From Cylicocyclus nassatus (taxonomy: Eukaryota > Nematoda > Chromadorea > Rhabditida > Strongylidae): a stretch of DNA of 64,000 nt. Below, piece by piece: positions 43,736 to 55,543 of this stretch (position 1 is the stretch's first letter; the number at the start of each line of letters is the position of its first letter). The stretch is from positions 69,409,117 to 69,473,116 of the forward strand of contig CATQJL010000112.1 of NCBI GenBank assembly GCA_958299035.1, given 5' to 3'. The notes beneath the pieces are model-generated. The model made no database searches, was not told the DNA's origin, and saw only the letters and a list, made by a program, of their open reading frames with translations. The translations under genes were made by a program, and so were the position numbers.

Positions 43736-45500
43736 TCACATCTTTTATGGTAAATTTAAAAACAGGCAGGGTGATTTAAAAAAGGGGAAAAAATGTAAAA
43801 AAATATAAGGTGCTAATCAGAAAGATAATTGTGTGCTAATCAAGCAGCACATCGATCCACATTTCAAAAAAGACGACCAGTGATGGTAAGGTTTTGAAAA
43901 TTATGAACTTCGACTAGGAAAAATGATGAGAGCATACTATGGCTCCCTCCCCCCCCCTGGGTCGACATTCTATAATTTCTCAACCAAGTGAAACACCCTT
44001 CACCCGGAGGGGCTGCGATCGCTGTGACCCCCTTCACCCTGGAGTGCTCATTCTCACCTTATCGCACCTATGGTTCGCCGTAAGATCATGAAAAACTCTA
44101 GTTCGTCGTAAGGTCATGCTTCCAACGCAAGTGAGAATTCGAGCAAGTATCCCTCAAGTCTCCACTATTTTCAAGTGTTACCCTACAGCGATAAAAAGAA
44201 GCCTTCACGTACTGGAGTAGAAGATTAAAAGATAAAGGATATTCTAATAACTCGTCTTGAATCGACACACAAGACCCGCGTGGCAAGAAGTCAAAGAAAC
44301 CCAACACAAACAAAACATCTTCCAAGTAATCGTAAGAATTGACTTTCATGCAAGTGCTTCTGCAAAGCATTTATTTCGTAGCTGAAGATACTGTGAACAT
44401 TCCACAACATTTTGATGCGTACGATAGAGGAGGCTTTGCGCTATCACATCGTAGTAATTGCGTTTACTAGAAATTATTCTTTCAAAAACACAAAATAAAA
44501 AATTGCGAATATGCGTGTTACTGCTATTTGTCTCTGAATCAAAATTCCAAAGCTATAGGAGCGCAGCAGGTACCTAGTATTGAGCTATATTCTTTATATG
44601 AGTCTTCTATATAAGCGTCCATTTGAATTTGATCGATGGAGCAATTTCAATTTTTTTAAATTGTAATTTTTCGCTCTCGTTCAGCAATCGCATCCAAATT
44701 TTCAGTATGAGAGTACATTGCCTCCACTTAAAATTCCAAAAATTTTTCCTAAATTTCGCAAAAAAATTCTCCGTAAGATATGTTGTAGTTGAGGGATTGC
44801 TTTATTATACTGCACATTAAGTGATGGAAACATTTATCATGAAGGCGGGGAACGAATTTCATTTTGACCACTTGCGTGTCACGACAGACAGACTTGCCCG
44901 AATTATGAAGGGCTGCTTTTAAGCCAAAAGAGGCAGTCTCAAAATTTGAAAGCTGCGCTATATTTGTAAAGGTTCGGTTCATGTGTGCAGCAAATTTCCT
45001 GTTTCTAGGTACTTTTCTTCTGATTTCATCCGGAAAATTACCACGCTCCCAGACTCTTACCCCACCCTGTATATAAGCTAAACTGCAATCTCTTCAAGGC
45101 TCTAAAAATTTAGTGTTCAATTGCTGCAATCCTCCAAAGTTTGCAGAACGTTAGCCTAGAAATTCAAAATAGGTGAAGTGACACAAGACACTGCATGAAC
45201 GCCGCGTTTATAACCAGCCTGTTGCTCTAATACAAAAACTCAGTGGTCAGCTTGGGCGTGCCGGTTGCTTCAAAACACAGATTTTTGTAAGTCACCTAAT
45301 GAATTCTTTTGTTTCCACTTTTTGCTTGTAGTCGTATAAACTAGTGGTTTTGAACGAACGAAGTTCTTGGTGAAAAATGGAGCAAGGCAATGCAACTGAA
45401 GTCACCGTCTCTTCTATTAAGTCAAGAAATCTGAAATTGGTTTTCAAAGTCTGCTCAATGCACAATGAGATTTTTATTTATCTCGTACACTTTTACATGT
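43736..45500. other. No gene recognised
   Basis: Contains a C-run at 43953-43960, two CACCCTTCACCC.GGAG words near 43994-44045, and open frames (44098-44370, 44749-44982 minus) without recognisable motifs. A CAGGGTGGGGTAAGAGT end near 45050-45067 has no visible partner. Downstream flank of CAP copy D. Confidence 0.45.
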
Positions 45501-45502
45501 GT

Positions 45503-46853
45503 TCAACGTATGTCTATGATTTCAGTCTCTCCGTCATCATAATAGTCTTCGTCATAATTGTAATAAGCTTCTTGTGGGGCTAAAAAAAAGGAATAGCTCA
45601 CATACGTTACTTCACCACAAACGCACGAGTAGTAGTAGTAGTAGTAGTAGTAGAAGTCATAGTAGTAGTAGCGGGATCTTGATCACAAAGACCATAGGTA
45701 GTATCGCAGTTTACACCCGTTCCTTTGATAATTTTCTTGCAGGGTCCAGGATTTTGACATCCAGCATTATTTTTCGAATCTGCCCAGTAAAGCGGTTCAC
45801 CTATTTTTGGCCTACAAAAGTTGTTATGTATGTTTCATGTTTTGTTGAGTAATATTCCCAAGCATTTATGTGGTGGCTGGAATCAAATTGCTTACCTGCT
45901 ACTATACACGCATGCAAGAGCAACCTTGCTTGTTTCCTTACAGAACATTAACCAGCAGCCGAAATTCAGCGTCTTATTGTAGATCATCTATAAATATAAA
46001 GAAAGCGAACTTTATTTTTGATTTTGATCAAAAGGAAGACGGCAAAAACCTCACATTAGCAAATGGTTCCATGGAAGTATCAGTGTACACCACGTCTGAG
46101 CTCAGAGGTCTTTTTACCGTATTGATCCAGTCTTCCATCGCAGTTTTAAAAAGATCCTTTTGTTCAGTCACATTTGGTTTCTTAACCAGTCTATATCTTT
46201 AATGGAAAGTTGTTCCATTATGTCCCTGTTCAACTCGTGTTGACGGCTTACGTAATAAAGTTTTCGGCTCTTCCAACTTTTTCCATGTAGTTCCTGGAAT
46301 GCTTGCATTTGTTTCCAATGGTGGCCATTGCAAGTCCTTCGTGCAAACAATCATACTTCTGCAAAGAGGTAACACGGTTTTTTTGTATGACCAATGTGTT
46401 TTGACTAAAAGCGGAGGAAGAAAGCTGAAGAAAGGAATCTCTCAATCAGCTGAAACATAGTCAGACATGTCCTTTCGCTTCAATTTTTCTGTCTGTTTTA
46501 CTCACCAACTTGAAAAGAGTTTTTGATCCAGGTATATTTCCAAAAATTTCCGCACTAAGACTACGTTTGGCAAGGCTTGCTCTGAGCTCATTGTGAGAGT
46601 TTGTGACAGTTTTTACCACAGCTGCATCGAGATGACAGGGTGCGGGTGCTGAAATCGGCAATACGCTCATTTTTTTCGCATCCCGGTAAGAAATAGGAAA
46701 GCCTATCAAAAATCGAAATCTCAGTTTTGATTTCATGAATTCTTACCAGCCTCCCCTATATGAAAAAAGACTGCGCTTATCTGAAAATTGATGTTAATTC
46801 GTGGAATTTTTCTAAATGTGGACTATTACCATAATTACAAGCAGCAACAACAT
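45503..46853 (-). CDS. CAP/SCP (ASP-type) secreted protein, copy D, apparently intact
   Basis: Eight exons on the minus strand: 46830-46853, 46747-46780, 46506-46648, 46252-46358, 46055-46196, 45896-45987, 45627-45811, 45503-45579; total 804 nt, 267 residues, no internal stop. Exons 1-2 encode a signal peptide (MLLLLVIM, AVFFHIGEA). CAP core: NSHNELRASLAK, LKYDCLHEG, EPFANM.YNKT.NFGC, VALACVYS; then a Cys-rich segment (CQNPGPCKK, CDTTYGLCD), a Thr tract from an ACT repeat, and an acidic Tyr-rich end (NYDEDYYDDGE). The second metal-binding His of classic CAP (HFTQ) is replaced (PFAN). Probably a secreted parasite protein; the target is unknown. The exon 7 donor GTGCGT is the weakest link in the model. 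Confidence 0.82.
45627..45675. repeat. (ACT)n microsatellite inside CAP exon 7
   Basis: On the minus strand ACT repeats encode a Thr run (interrupted by ATG ACT TCT). Copy A has four Thr here. The expansion lengthens exon 7 by 30 nt without breaking the frame. Confidence 0.85.
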
Positions 46854-46882
46854 CTTGCTATTTTTGCGACCCAATCTTGAAT

Positions 46883-46888
46883 CTGAAG
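46883..46888 (-). promoter_or_regulatory. Conserved orphan acceptor upstream of CAP copy D ATG
   Basis: Minus-strand TGTTTTCTTCAG, 29 nt before the ATG, as in copy A. TTATAAAA lies about 17 nt further upstream. Likely SL trans-splice site. Confidence 0.55.
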
Positions 46889-46940
46889 AAAACAACGGTT
46901 TTATAAAATTTATCAGTTGCAAAATGATTACTGTTTTTCA

Positions 46941-47012
46941 GAGGCAGAGTTGGCCGAGAGGTTAGTGCCCTTGACTACGGCGAAGAAGGTCACAGGTTCA
47001 TTCCGCGGTGGG
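46941..47012 (+). ncRNA. tRNA-Ser-like head (pol III A and B boxes)
   Basis: TGGCCGAGAGGTTAG (A box, 46951 on) and GGTTCATTCC (B box, 46995-47004) are spaced as in a tRNA; the D-arm GCC...GCC pattern resembles tRNA-Ser. The 3' acceptor side does not close, so it is a derived promoter rather than a working tRNA. Confidence 0.6.
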
Positions 47013-47261
47013 CCTAACTTCTTTAGCAAAGGTTTTGCCCCACGAATCCAGCGTCAGGCTGCTCAACCTAGAGGAAGCAAGCGACACGCCGGCTGAAGAA
47101 GAAACTCCGTCGCATCATATGCTCCTTTATGTCACATTCGAGTAGAAGCTAGGGCGTCCTCGGAGGCGACGCACATTCCCCGACGAATGTGGACAGTAGG
47201 CGAGAGTTACCGTCTCAGCAAGATGAGCGGGGACAGCTGAAGAAGCTAGCTTATTACAGAA

Positions 47262-48690
47262 AAACATCCAAGTTGCAATAATGAAGATGAAGAATGGCAA
47301 GGCGGCAGGTCCAGACGACATCCCCAACGATTTTTGGAAGAAGTGTGGACAAGCTGGAGTCTCGTGGCTTACACGACTTCCGAATCAGAAAATAGAAATC
47401 GGGAATATGTCAGACAGTGGTACAGAAGCACGACCGTACCGATATGGAAGAACAAGGGCGTCATAGCCGACTGCTCCACGTACAGGCCAATCCGACTCAT
47501 GTGCCACACGTTGAAGATTTTCGAAAGAATACTGGAGACACGGCTTCGCAGTATCGTACAAATGGCCCCTCACCAATGCGGCTTCGTAAAGGGATGCAGT
47601 ACAACCGATGCCATCCAAACCGTCAGAATAATGATGGAAGAAGCAGAGAAAGGTAGTGTGAGCTTTATGCGGCATTCCTTGATCTGGAGAAGGCGTTCGA
47701 TAGAGTACCACATCACATAATTTTGTGGGCACGACGGAAGCACGAGGTGCCAGAACAATACGTCCGTTGGATTAAAATGATATACAAAGGAGCCACCAGT
47801 CACGTACGAACAGCAGCAGGACGCTCAGACGACTTTCAGAACGCCGGCGTGCATCAAGGTTCTGTACTGTCGCCGCTTCTCTTCATCACAGTCGTGGACA
47901 CGATAGTAAGAGATTTCATACACCAACTTCCATGGTCCGTCATGTACGCAGATGATGTGATCCTGATGGCGAGAAGCAGGAGAGAATTAGAGACTGATGC
48001 AGATATGGAAAACGCAACTCGAGCTGCATGGCCTGAAGATCAGACCGCGAAGACAAATACATGGAACTGTGATGTCAAGTGCCAGGAACGATCCAGATCG
48101 CAGACACAGCAACCAAAAAGACCACGTCGTTCAAGTACTTCGGAAGTCGCATCTCAGCAGATGGCTCGCTTCACGACGAGATAAACGGCCGAATAAGCGC
48201 AGCTTGGTTGAAATGGAGAAGCCTAATAAAAATTATGTGCGACAAACGAATGTCCCTGAAACTGAAATCACAAATGTATCGCACAGTAATCCGCCCAACC
48301 GGGTTGTACGGAAGCGAGTGTTGGCCAAGCACACGTAACGACGAGAGAGCGCTTGGTGTGACGCAAACACGTATGCTGCGATGGACGATGGGTGTGACCA
48401 TGCTCGACCACGTCACGAATGATACAATACGAACCACGATGAAAGTAGTTCCGATAGTCAAGAAGCTACAAGAACGGCGTCTTCGATGGTACGTGAGAAG
48501 ACGAGAAAAGAACACACCACAAGATTAGCAATTTTAGTGGATGTTCTCGGAAGAAGACCAAGAAAAAGACCAAAACTTAGATGGATGGACCGAGTCAAAA
48601 CAGACCTCAGAGATCTTGAATTAGATGAAAGTCGAGTCGTAGATAAAGAAGAAAGAGACTAACAAGAGCGGCAGAACCCGTATAGGGACA
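47262..48690 (+). pseudogene. Non-LTR retrotransposon reverse transcriptase, frameshifted
   Basis: Read across frames: IMKMKNGKAAGPDDIP (47280), YRPIRLMCHTLKIFERIL, GFVKGCSTTDAIQTVR, LDLEKAFDRV (motif A), GVHQGSVLSPLLF (motif B), MYADDVILMA with catalytic YADD near 47943, RPTGLYGSECW, RWTMGVT, then GRRPRKRPKLRWMDRV at the end. Breaks occur near 47335, 47660, 47720, 48050 and 48520. The domain order is that of RTE/CR1-like LINEs; the clade is not resolved by eye. Confidence 0.9.
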
Positions 48691-48722
48691 GACGCAAGGA
48701 TAAAAAAAATTACTGTTTTTCA

Positions 48723-49130
48723 ATGTTTCTTAATCGAATAATAAGAGTTTGGTTTCTGCATGGGATTGAGAATAAGTGTAAAAATATTCTGTGGCTACTA
48801 GTTATTATATGAGTCAAATTCGAGAAAGACTAAACGGAAGAAAGCAAATGTGACTTCAAGCAACAGCACAGGGCATATACCTTTAAGTACCATGCAAGAA
48901 GTTCTGCTAATGTATATCAAGAGTCCTTCACAGTTTTTTTTTCACTGACATTTGTTTTGTTTCTTTCTTGAAATGCTATCAGCATGCTAATACTCAGCGC
49001 TGTTTCTGACGAATAAAAGAGAAGGTTTAACATGATTTACATATGAATTAATTATGCTGTTTGATATTAACATTCTTTACATATAGAAAATTTGTCTTGA
49101 TGAGGACATGAGACAGAACATGGGGCCTAT
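48723..49130. other. Remainder of CAP copy D 5' flank
   Basis: Resumes after the LINE with sequence homologous to 60-470 of the inverted-repeat arm (GGAAGAAAGCA.GTGACTTC, GCTGTTTGAT.TTA). Homology stops where the PLE pLTR begins in the arms, so copy D lacks the PLE. Confidence 0.7.
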
Positions 49131-50100
49131 ACACGCCATAACAAAACGAGACATATATGTCATCGTCAAAAAGCATACTTGCCTTCCAATCCTTTGCGAA
49201 TCAAGTGACTAGTCCGTGTAGTCTGTATATATAGGTTCATCCCCAGAATTGTCCCCATAAAAACCATCAACGTGGCTGTCTGTCGATCATTCCAACATGT
49301 CAACTTCGAATAAGCGCAAATTTGCTGAATTAATATGTAACGATCGAAAGGCAACCACGTTGATGGTTCATATGGGAACAAATCTGGAGATGGCACGATA
49401 AGCCATGGTTTCCAGTCTTCTCACTCTGAGAAATCAGCGCATACCGGAACCATTGTGAAAATATATTTGATAACTACGAGAGGGGTCAAAAAGTAATTAG
49501 ACAGCTTTTTTCTACATTTTGAGATTCTTTGTTTCGGTCAACAACAATTAAGCTGCCACTCAAACTTCATTTACATAGGCAACCTTTGCCTATCATTTTG
49601 GCAACGCGCTAGCGCTCTTCTCTCACAATCTTTGGCGTGTGCGTTGAAAAAGTCGGACAGGTTCTGAATATCTCGCAGTACTGCGCTGCTTTACCGTGAA
49701 GTCATGATGCAAATGGCATGCCATTCGAAGGCTCTTTCGAACGGCATGTCATGCGCTTGAAACTTCTTTTCGTTTTCAGGTTAAAAAAAGCAAAATAAAA
49801 ATTAATGATTGTTTGCAGCAGTTAAAGACCAAAAAACATGTTTTAGATACAAGGATTTACAAAATAAGATAGTACCACCATTGTACACTTTTGTGCACTA
49901 CTATTTCTATTTCTATCAGCCTATATGTTCCGAAGATAAATGAAAATCGGGGTAAACCGCATATGGAAGGTTGAAGCGTAGAGTTCTATAGATACTAGCT
50001 GAAATTATGCGTTCACTTGCAAAGCAATAAATTGCGCATATCTCGTTCCGTGTCTAATCACTCCAAGCGCTGAAACCAGCCATCGCGGTTGATGATGTAA
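49131..50100. other. No gene recognised
   Basis: 49145-49210 repeats 28985-29060. GAGGGGTCAAAAAGTAATTA near 49480 looks like a mariner end but no partner was found. Confidence 0.4.
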
Positions 50101-50108
50101 CCTCACCA

Positions 50109-51745
50109 GGGTCAAGCTTGCGATGCGACTGTCGCAACGGGGGGTCGTAAAGAGGGTACCTAAGGTGGGGGGGGGGGTCGTAAGAAAAGGTAGTTAGGCT
50201 AAAATACCCCCTAAGCTTGGAAGGGAATCAAAAAGCAGATAATTAGTTATGTTCTTTACAATAAATCTATAAAAAAGTGGAAATCAGAATTGAAAGATAA
50301 AAAAATCTGTAGAAATTCTCAAAAAAACTATTTACAAGAGCTCAAAACACTTTTGAAGGATGTATGCTTTGACAGAAATGCCAAATGTACCGATTGCCCT
50401 AGATATCTTGCTTTTGAAGCCTTCCTGAAGTCTCACACACTCGACAAAAGCGAATATCTTTACCAGCTCTGACCATCATGAATTTCCGAATCTTTTTGTA
50501 ATGTTTTTCACGGGCCCATAGAATCTATCTGTGCTTTGAAGATGCTCTGCTACATCAGTGCGAAATTTGGTGTTATTCTGTCAACTGTGGATTTTCTTAT
50601 AATTTTATGTATGGTAGCAAAAAATAAGAAAGGGGGCGTATCTGCGCCTCATTCAAATTTCTCCGGAGCTATTGGAGGTTCTTAGCTGCAATTTTGCTGT
50701 AATACGATTCCATCCCTCTCCTTTTTATCGTATGAATTTCAGGCTGTTTCATAACTTCTCCGGTGAGATATAAAATTTTAAGCTTAAAAATCCCACTTTT
50801 TGCCTTTTAAATTCGCATCTAAATTTTTTCGAGCTTACTGCTCCTCAATGGCTGAAACTTCTTCCATGATAGTATGGGCACTATACCGCAAAGCCTGTCA
50901 TTGCAGCCTGTCAGTCTTTCCCTGCCTCTAGTTACGAATTTTCAAAATACCGTGCTCATGCACGTTTTTGACATCGTTCTAGATGGCGCTAAAACAGTTT
51001 TCTTCTCACAAAAATCTGTGCAAATAATGGAAAGTAAGCCTTTTAGTCGAAAACATACTTTCGCTTCAAAGATGTCGTTTTTTTCCCTTCAAAAAAATGG
51101 TGTCGCGTACGGGACCGAATTTGCTGGCCAGAAGTATGCATGAAAATTCAAAAAAAACTTGCAAAAACCCAAACTTTATTGAAGGTGTGTATGCGTGCCA
51201 GAGATGTTGCAAGTACCTCTTACACAGAAATTATGCTTCCGAAGCCCTACTGAAGTCTCACACACTCGACAAAACCCCATATCTTTACTAACAACCGCCA
51301 ATAATTTGTAAATCTTGAAGTAAAGCTTAATTATCATTCAGATCGGAATCGATGTTCTGCTTTGTCAGATAAGTCAAAATATAAATAGTAATATAATATA
51401 TATATTACTATTTGTGTTTTCCCAACTACAATAAACGTAGCCAAATCTTCGTGGAATTTTACTACTTAATCCAATCTATGCAGAATTATTTATAAAGTTT
51501 TTGAATGGCGAAACATTACTTGCATTATTTCCCAATTTGTAAATAGTTATCTATTTCTGATCTATAATCTTGATTGAGGTCCATTAGCAGGCATCTTTTG
51601 AGATTGATATTCATTTATGCAGGTTACCGCAATTTAAGGTGGGGGGGGGTAGGTGAGGAGGTGGTCGTACGGATAGGTACCTTCAGGGGAGGGAGGGTCT
51701 TAGAAGGGGGTCTAGGATCGCATCAACACGCTTGACCCTGAACCT
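50109..51745. repeat. Region bounded by a partial inverted repeat, with internal direct repeat
   Basis: AGGGTCAAGCTTGCGATGCGA (50109 on) and the complement of TCGCATCAACACGCTTGACCCT (51718-51739) pair imperfectly; G-runs lie next to both (50168-50180, 51642-51651). Inside, about 50400-50465 and 51225-51290 share CTGAAGTCTCACACACTCGA, both reading EA.LKSHTLDK. Element type is unknown. Confidence 0.5.
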
Positions 51746-52289
51746 CACCCATTGCAGCAGTGTTACGTTGGATGGTCACACATAATTGACTGCGCAAATG
51801 CTGTTCAAAGCTCATATTTGTGATGGAGATTGATTGACTGATGACGATTAAATTCGCATTTCAGCAAGTTGAAGAATTATCAAACGTGTGAATGTCCCTA
51901 TGTATTAGGTTGTCTCATAAGTTTTTTCTATTTTGACTTTTCACCGCAATAATTCCCATACTTCTTGGTTCTAATTAGAATGCAGGGTACTATTCGATAG
52001 AGCAAAGCAAGCTCTATATGGGGCCTGTATGTGCTCCACTAGCTTCAGCACATCACGAAACAGAAGCCCAACTCTGAAAACTTCCGGATGCCCAAAAAAT
52101 TGAAAAAAATTTTATATTTTCGTTCAAAGAAGATTTATCAGATTTTGAACTCGCTCACGCATATACACCTCCACATAAGATATTCATATGTTTGTTGCTG
52201 TATTTGTATCTGTGCTAGAAACCGAGAAAACTGAAGTTTTCAGACTTGCAAAAGCGATGCTGCACTGTTCTCACATAGCTACGTGTATA

Positions 52290-53167
52290 CAGGGTGTTTG
52301 AAAAGTTCGTGTCCTCAAGTACTTCCAATTCAAATTTTGACGCGCTTTTTGTTCTATTTGCTCATTAGGCCTAGAAACCATTAATTCAGTGAAACCAGCT
52401 TTCCTTTTGGTTTTTTAGTTTCTTTTAATTGGATTGAAACACATGAATATAGCTTTCCAAACCGCTTTCCTTGAAACGCTTGTTACAAAGAAGGAAACAT
52501 GATTCGCAGAAAACTGAGTGTACATTCTGAAAGCTCTTTCTTTAAGGTTTCTTACATGTGATTTTAATTTTCGTAGAAGTAAGTTCGTTTTTGAAATACC
52601 GTGCCTTGAAATAAAGAGATCGAGTTTCAGGATTTTTTCGTCAACAAAGCACAGCACCGAAATTTTTTTCATTTTATCTTTAAAACCTTCACAAGCGTGC
52701 AAAAATTTTGAAAACAAGTACAACGAAGGTCAGAAAGTTGTACTTGTTCTCAAATACAAATACATGTTGAAATAAGACCTCCAAATTTTTTTAACCTGAA
52801 AAAATTTCAACGCAAACTGGTGCCGCTACTGTCTGCTGTGATTCAGCACATGAAAAAATCTTCAATAGCAAGCTACTGAAGAACTTTTGTTATAGGAAGA
52901 AAGTGTAACTCTAGGACTATTTGTAGTAAAAAAAACCAAAAGCTGTTTTTCTTTTTCGGGGTTGAAAAAAAAAGAACCAATCAGATAGCGCACTCTCCAA
53001 GGAAGCTGAAAAAATTGTCTACTTCGAAATTTTTTAGGGTATCTTGAGGCAAAAAATATTTTTCTTTGTTGATTCAGTGGTTTCTACGTTTGGCAAACAC
53101 ACATAGCAAAATCGAGTTAGCGTTCGTAGTTGAAGTGTTTAAGGACACGAACTTTCCAAACACCCTG
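52290..53167. mobile_element. CAGGGTGTTTGAAAAGTTCG element, copy 1
   Basis: CAGGGTGTTTGAAAAGTTCG and its right-end complement, TA flanks, 878 bp. No transposase. Same family as 53747-55543. Confidence 0.9.
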
Positions 53168-53746
53168 TACATCGGATCTTGTTTGTGCGATTAATTCCCT
53201 ATTACGAAGGCCAAAGATTCGTGTTGGAAGAATTAAAGAGAATTACGGATTGATATCTTTCGGTATGATTTCAAATTTTACTCTTCTAAAAAGCGTCGCT
53301 CACAGAATTAATTCCGTTAATTATTTAGGGGGAAAACGAAGGCAGCAAAAGACGTCGAAAATGTAATTTTTGCCTTCTCAGATTTTCCGGTTTGCATTCG
53401 GATTTTTCAACCATTTCCTAAAAATAGAAAGAATAATGATAGTAATTTGGTAGAGCAGACTTAGAGGCTCTGAATGCATACAAGCATCTCTCCAAATGTT
53501 TTGCAAAATATTAAAAAACTAAAGCAAAAAAATGCGAACGAACTTATTACACAACCTAATAATTCGAACTGAAGAGTGTGAGATTAGGATCTCAATGCAG
53601 TTTACCTCATCTGACGGGGGTATACTACGGAACAATATGTAAAACACTGTTTTCACCTGGAGGAACGAACATCTTTTACAAGCCGCTTCAACGGCTTCTT
53701 TGGATTATTGGATACTGTTTGATAATTTTTGAACGCAGCAGAAATA
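53168..53746. other. Interior of the outer element
   Basis: No gene. TTATTACACAACCTAATA near 53545-53562 looks like a solo right end of another TTAGGTTG element; no left partner seen. Confidence 0.4.
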
Positions 53747-55543
53747 CAGGGTATTCAAAAGTTCGTGGCCTAAAGTACTTCCAGTTCGAATTTTGACGCG
53801 CTTTATGTTTCATTGTGCTCATCAGAGCCAAATACCATTACTTCAGTGAGAATCAGGTTTCTTTGCAGTTTTTTTTTGATTTTTTTTGTTAGTTTGAAAC
53901 ACATCAGTGTAGCTTTCCAAACCGCTTTCCTTAAAACACTTGTTACAAAAAAGGAAACACAATTCACAAAAAACTTGGTATACGTTCTAAAAGCCCTTTC
54001 TTAAAGGTTTCTTAAATGTACTTTTACTTTCGTAAAAGTAAGTTTCTCGTGCCTTGAAAGCCAAGAGATCCACTTTTAGGATTTGTCTGCCAAAAAGTCC
54101 AGCAGCGAAATTTTTCTATTTTATTAGGTCATTCCGAAAGTAATTTCGCTTTTTTCAAACGGACGCCCCATGTGATAGAGCAAAGATTCCTAAAAGATCT
54201 TGGAAGCATTCGATGCAGAATTTTGTCCTCTTTCTAATGATTATAAAATTGTTGCAGCATATTTAATGACCTTTCAGAAAATGACCAAAATCTGCGACCC
54301 ATGCTTTTTGAGATGATCAAGTTTCACGATTTTTTATAACTTTCATATCAATCCTCAGAAGGAGTTCAAGTAACGATTCGATAGAGTAAACCTTATAGAA
54401 TACGTACTACTTTTCTCTCTTCCTTGCATCTCGCCGTAATATTTTTTTTAGATTTTCTAACAAAACTATCGAATTTTGGCAGGCCCACCTCAGCCACAAT
54501 TGCATCAAACATCATAATTTTTCGGAATTTGAGACTACCAAGATGATACTATGAGTTAGCATTAATTTTACAATGCAATCGAGGGTTTACGGGTTCGAAA
54601 TATCGAATTTCGACTTTTTCGGGTACAGCCTAAGGCTCGCTAGAAAATTGAGTTATGATGATTTCTCCCCGGAAACTAAACGAATCGGAAACAAAAAACA
54701 CCTATTAGGAAGAGGGGAAAATGCTGCATCGAATAGTGTGCGAGCTGCCTTTCTTTTGATGTTCTACGAGGATTTAGCTGCTCAAGTATGGAAATCGGTA
54801 GCATCAGTTAGAATTCTGTTAAAAATGTATGGCAAGCTATGGAAAGGAGAAAAAAGTAGCACTAAATCCTATAGGGTTTACTCTATCGAATTCTTACTTG
54901 AACTCCTTTTGAGGATTGATATGAAAGTTTTAAAAAATCGTGAAAAAGAGGACAAAATTCTGCATCGAATGCATCCAAGATCTCTTAGAAACCTTTGTTC
55001 CGTCAAATGTGGTGCTCGTATGAAAAAAGCGAAATTACTTTCGGAATGACCTAATATTTTCAAAACCTTTGCAAGCGTGCATAATTTTTGAAAACAATTA
55101 CAACGAAGGTCAGACAGTTGTGCTATACAACTACATATTGATAAGACTTCCAAGTTTTTTTGAACTGAAAAAATCTCAACGCAAACTGGGGCCTCGACTG
55201 TCTGCTGTGATTCAGCACATGAAAAAATCTTCGTTAGCAAGTTACTGAAGAACTTTTGTTATACGAAAAAGGTGTAAATTTAGGACTTTTTGCAGTAAAA
55301 AAAACGAAAAGCTGTTTCCCTTTTCCGGCGTTGAAAAAAAAGAACAAATTACATAACGCGCTCTTCTGCCTCTCCAAGGAAGCCGAAAAAATTGTCTACT
55401 TCCAAATTTTTAGGGTATCTTGAGGCAAAAAATATTTTCTTTGTTGATTCAGTGGTTTCTAGGTTTGGCGAACACACATAGCAAAAATCGAGTTAGCATT
55501 CGTAGTTGAAGTGTTTGAGGGCACGAACTTTTCAAACACCCTG
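53747..55543. mobile_element. CAGGGTGTTTGAAAAGTTCG element, copy 2 (interrupted)
   Basis: CAGGGTATTCAAAAGTTCGT at left, complement of ACGAACTTTTCAAACACCCTG at right, TA flanks. Removing the insert at 54124-55054 leaves about 866 bp, matching copy 1. Confidence 0.9.
54124..55054. mobile_element. TTAGGTCATTCCGAAAGTAA element nested in copy 2
   Basis: TTAGGTCATTCCGAAAGTAA and exact complement at the right, TA flanks. The insertion site is intact in copy 1 near 52668. A 158-codon plus-strand frame (54573-55049) ends inside the terminal repeat and has no known domain. Confidence 0.9.

Larger units (their letters stand above)
46941..48708 (+). mobile_element. LINE with tRNA-like 5' head and 14-bp target duplication
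   Basis: ATTACTGTTTTTCA at 46927-46940 is repeated exactly at 48709-48722, defining the insertion in the 5' flank of CAP copy D. The unit starts with a tRNA-like segment, contains a reverse-transcriptase region and ends in a short A-run (GGATAAAAAAA). No apurinic endonuclease is visible, and the RT region begins about 320 bp in. Confidence 0.9.

Noticed and set aside
46941..47012. Functional tRNA gene
   Set aside because: A and B boxes are present but the acceptor stem does not close and the segment lies inside a retroelement flanked by target duplications.
50109..51745. Complete DNA transposon
   Set aside because: The inverted ends match only in part and the outermost bases (AACCTCACC) are in direct, not inverted, orientation; no target duplication.
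54573..55049. 158-codon open frame as a gene
   Set aside because: It ends inside the terminal inverted repeat of the element and shows no DDE or other motif.
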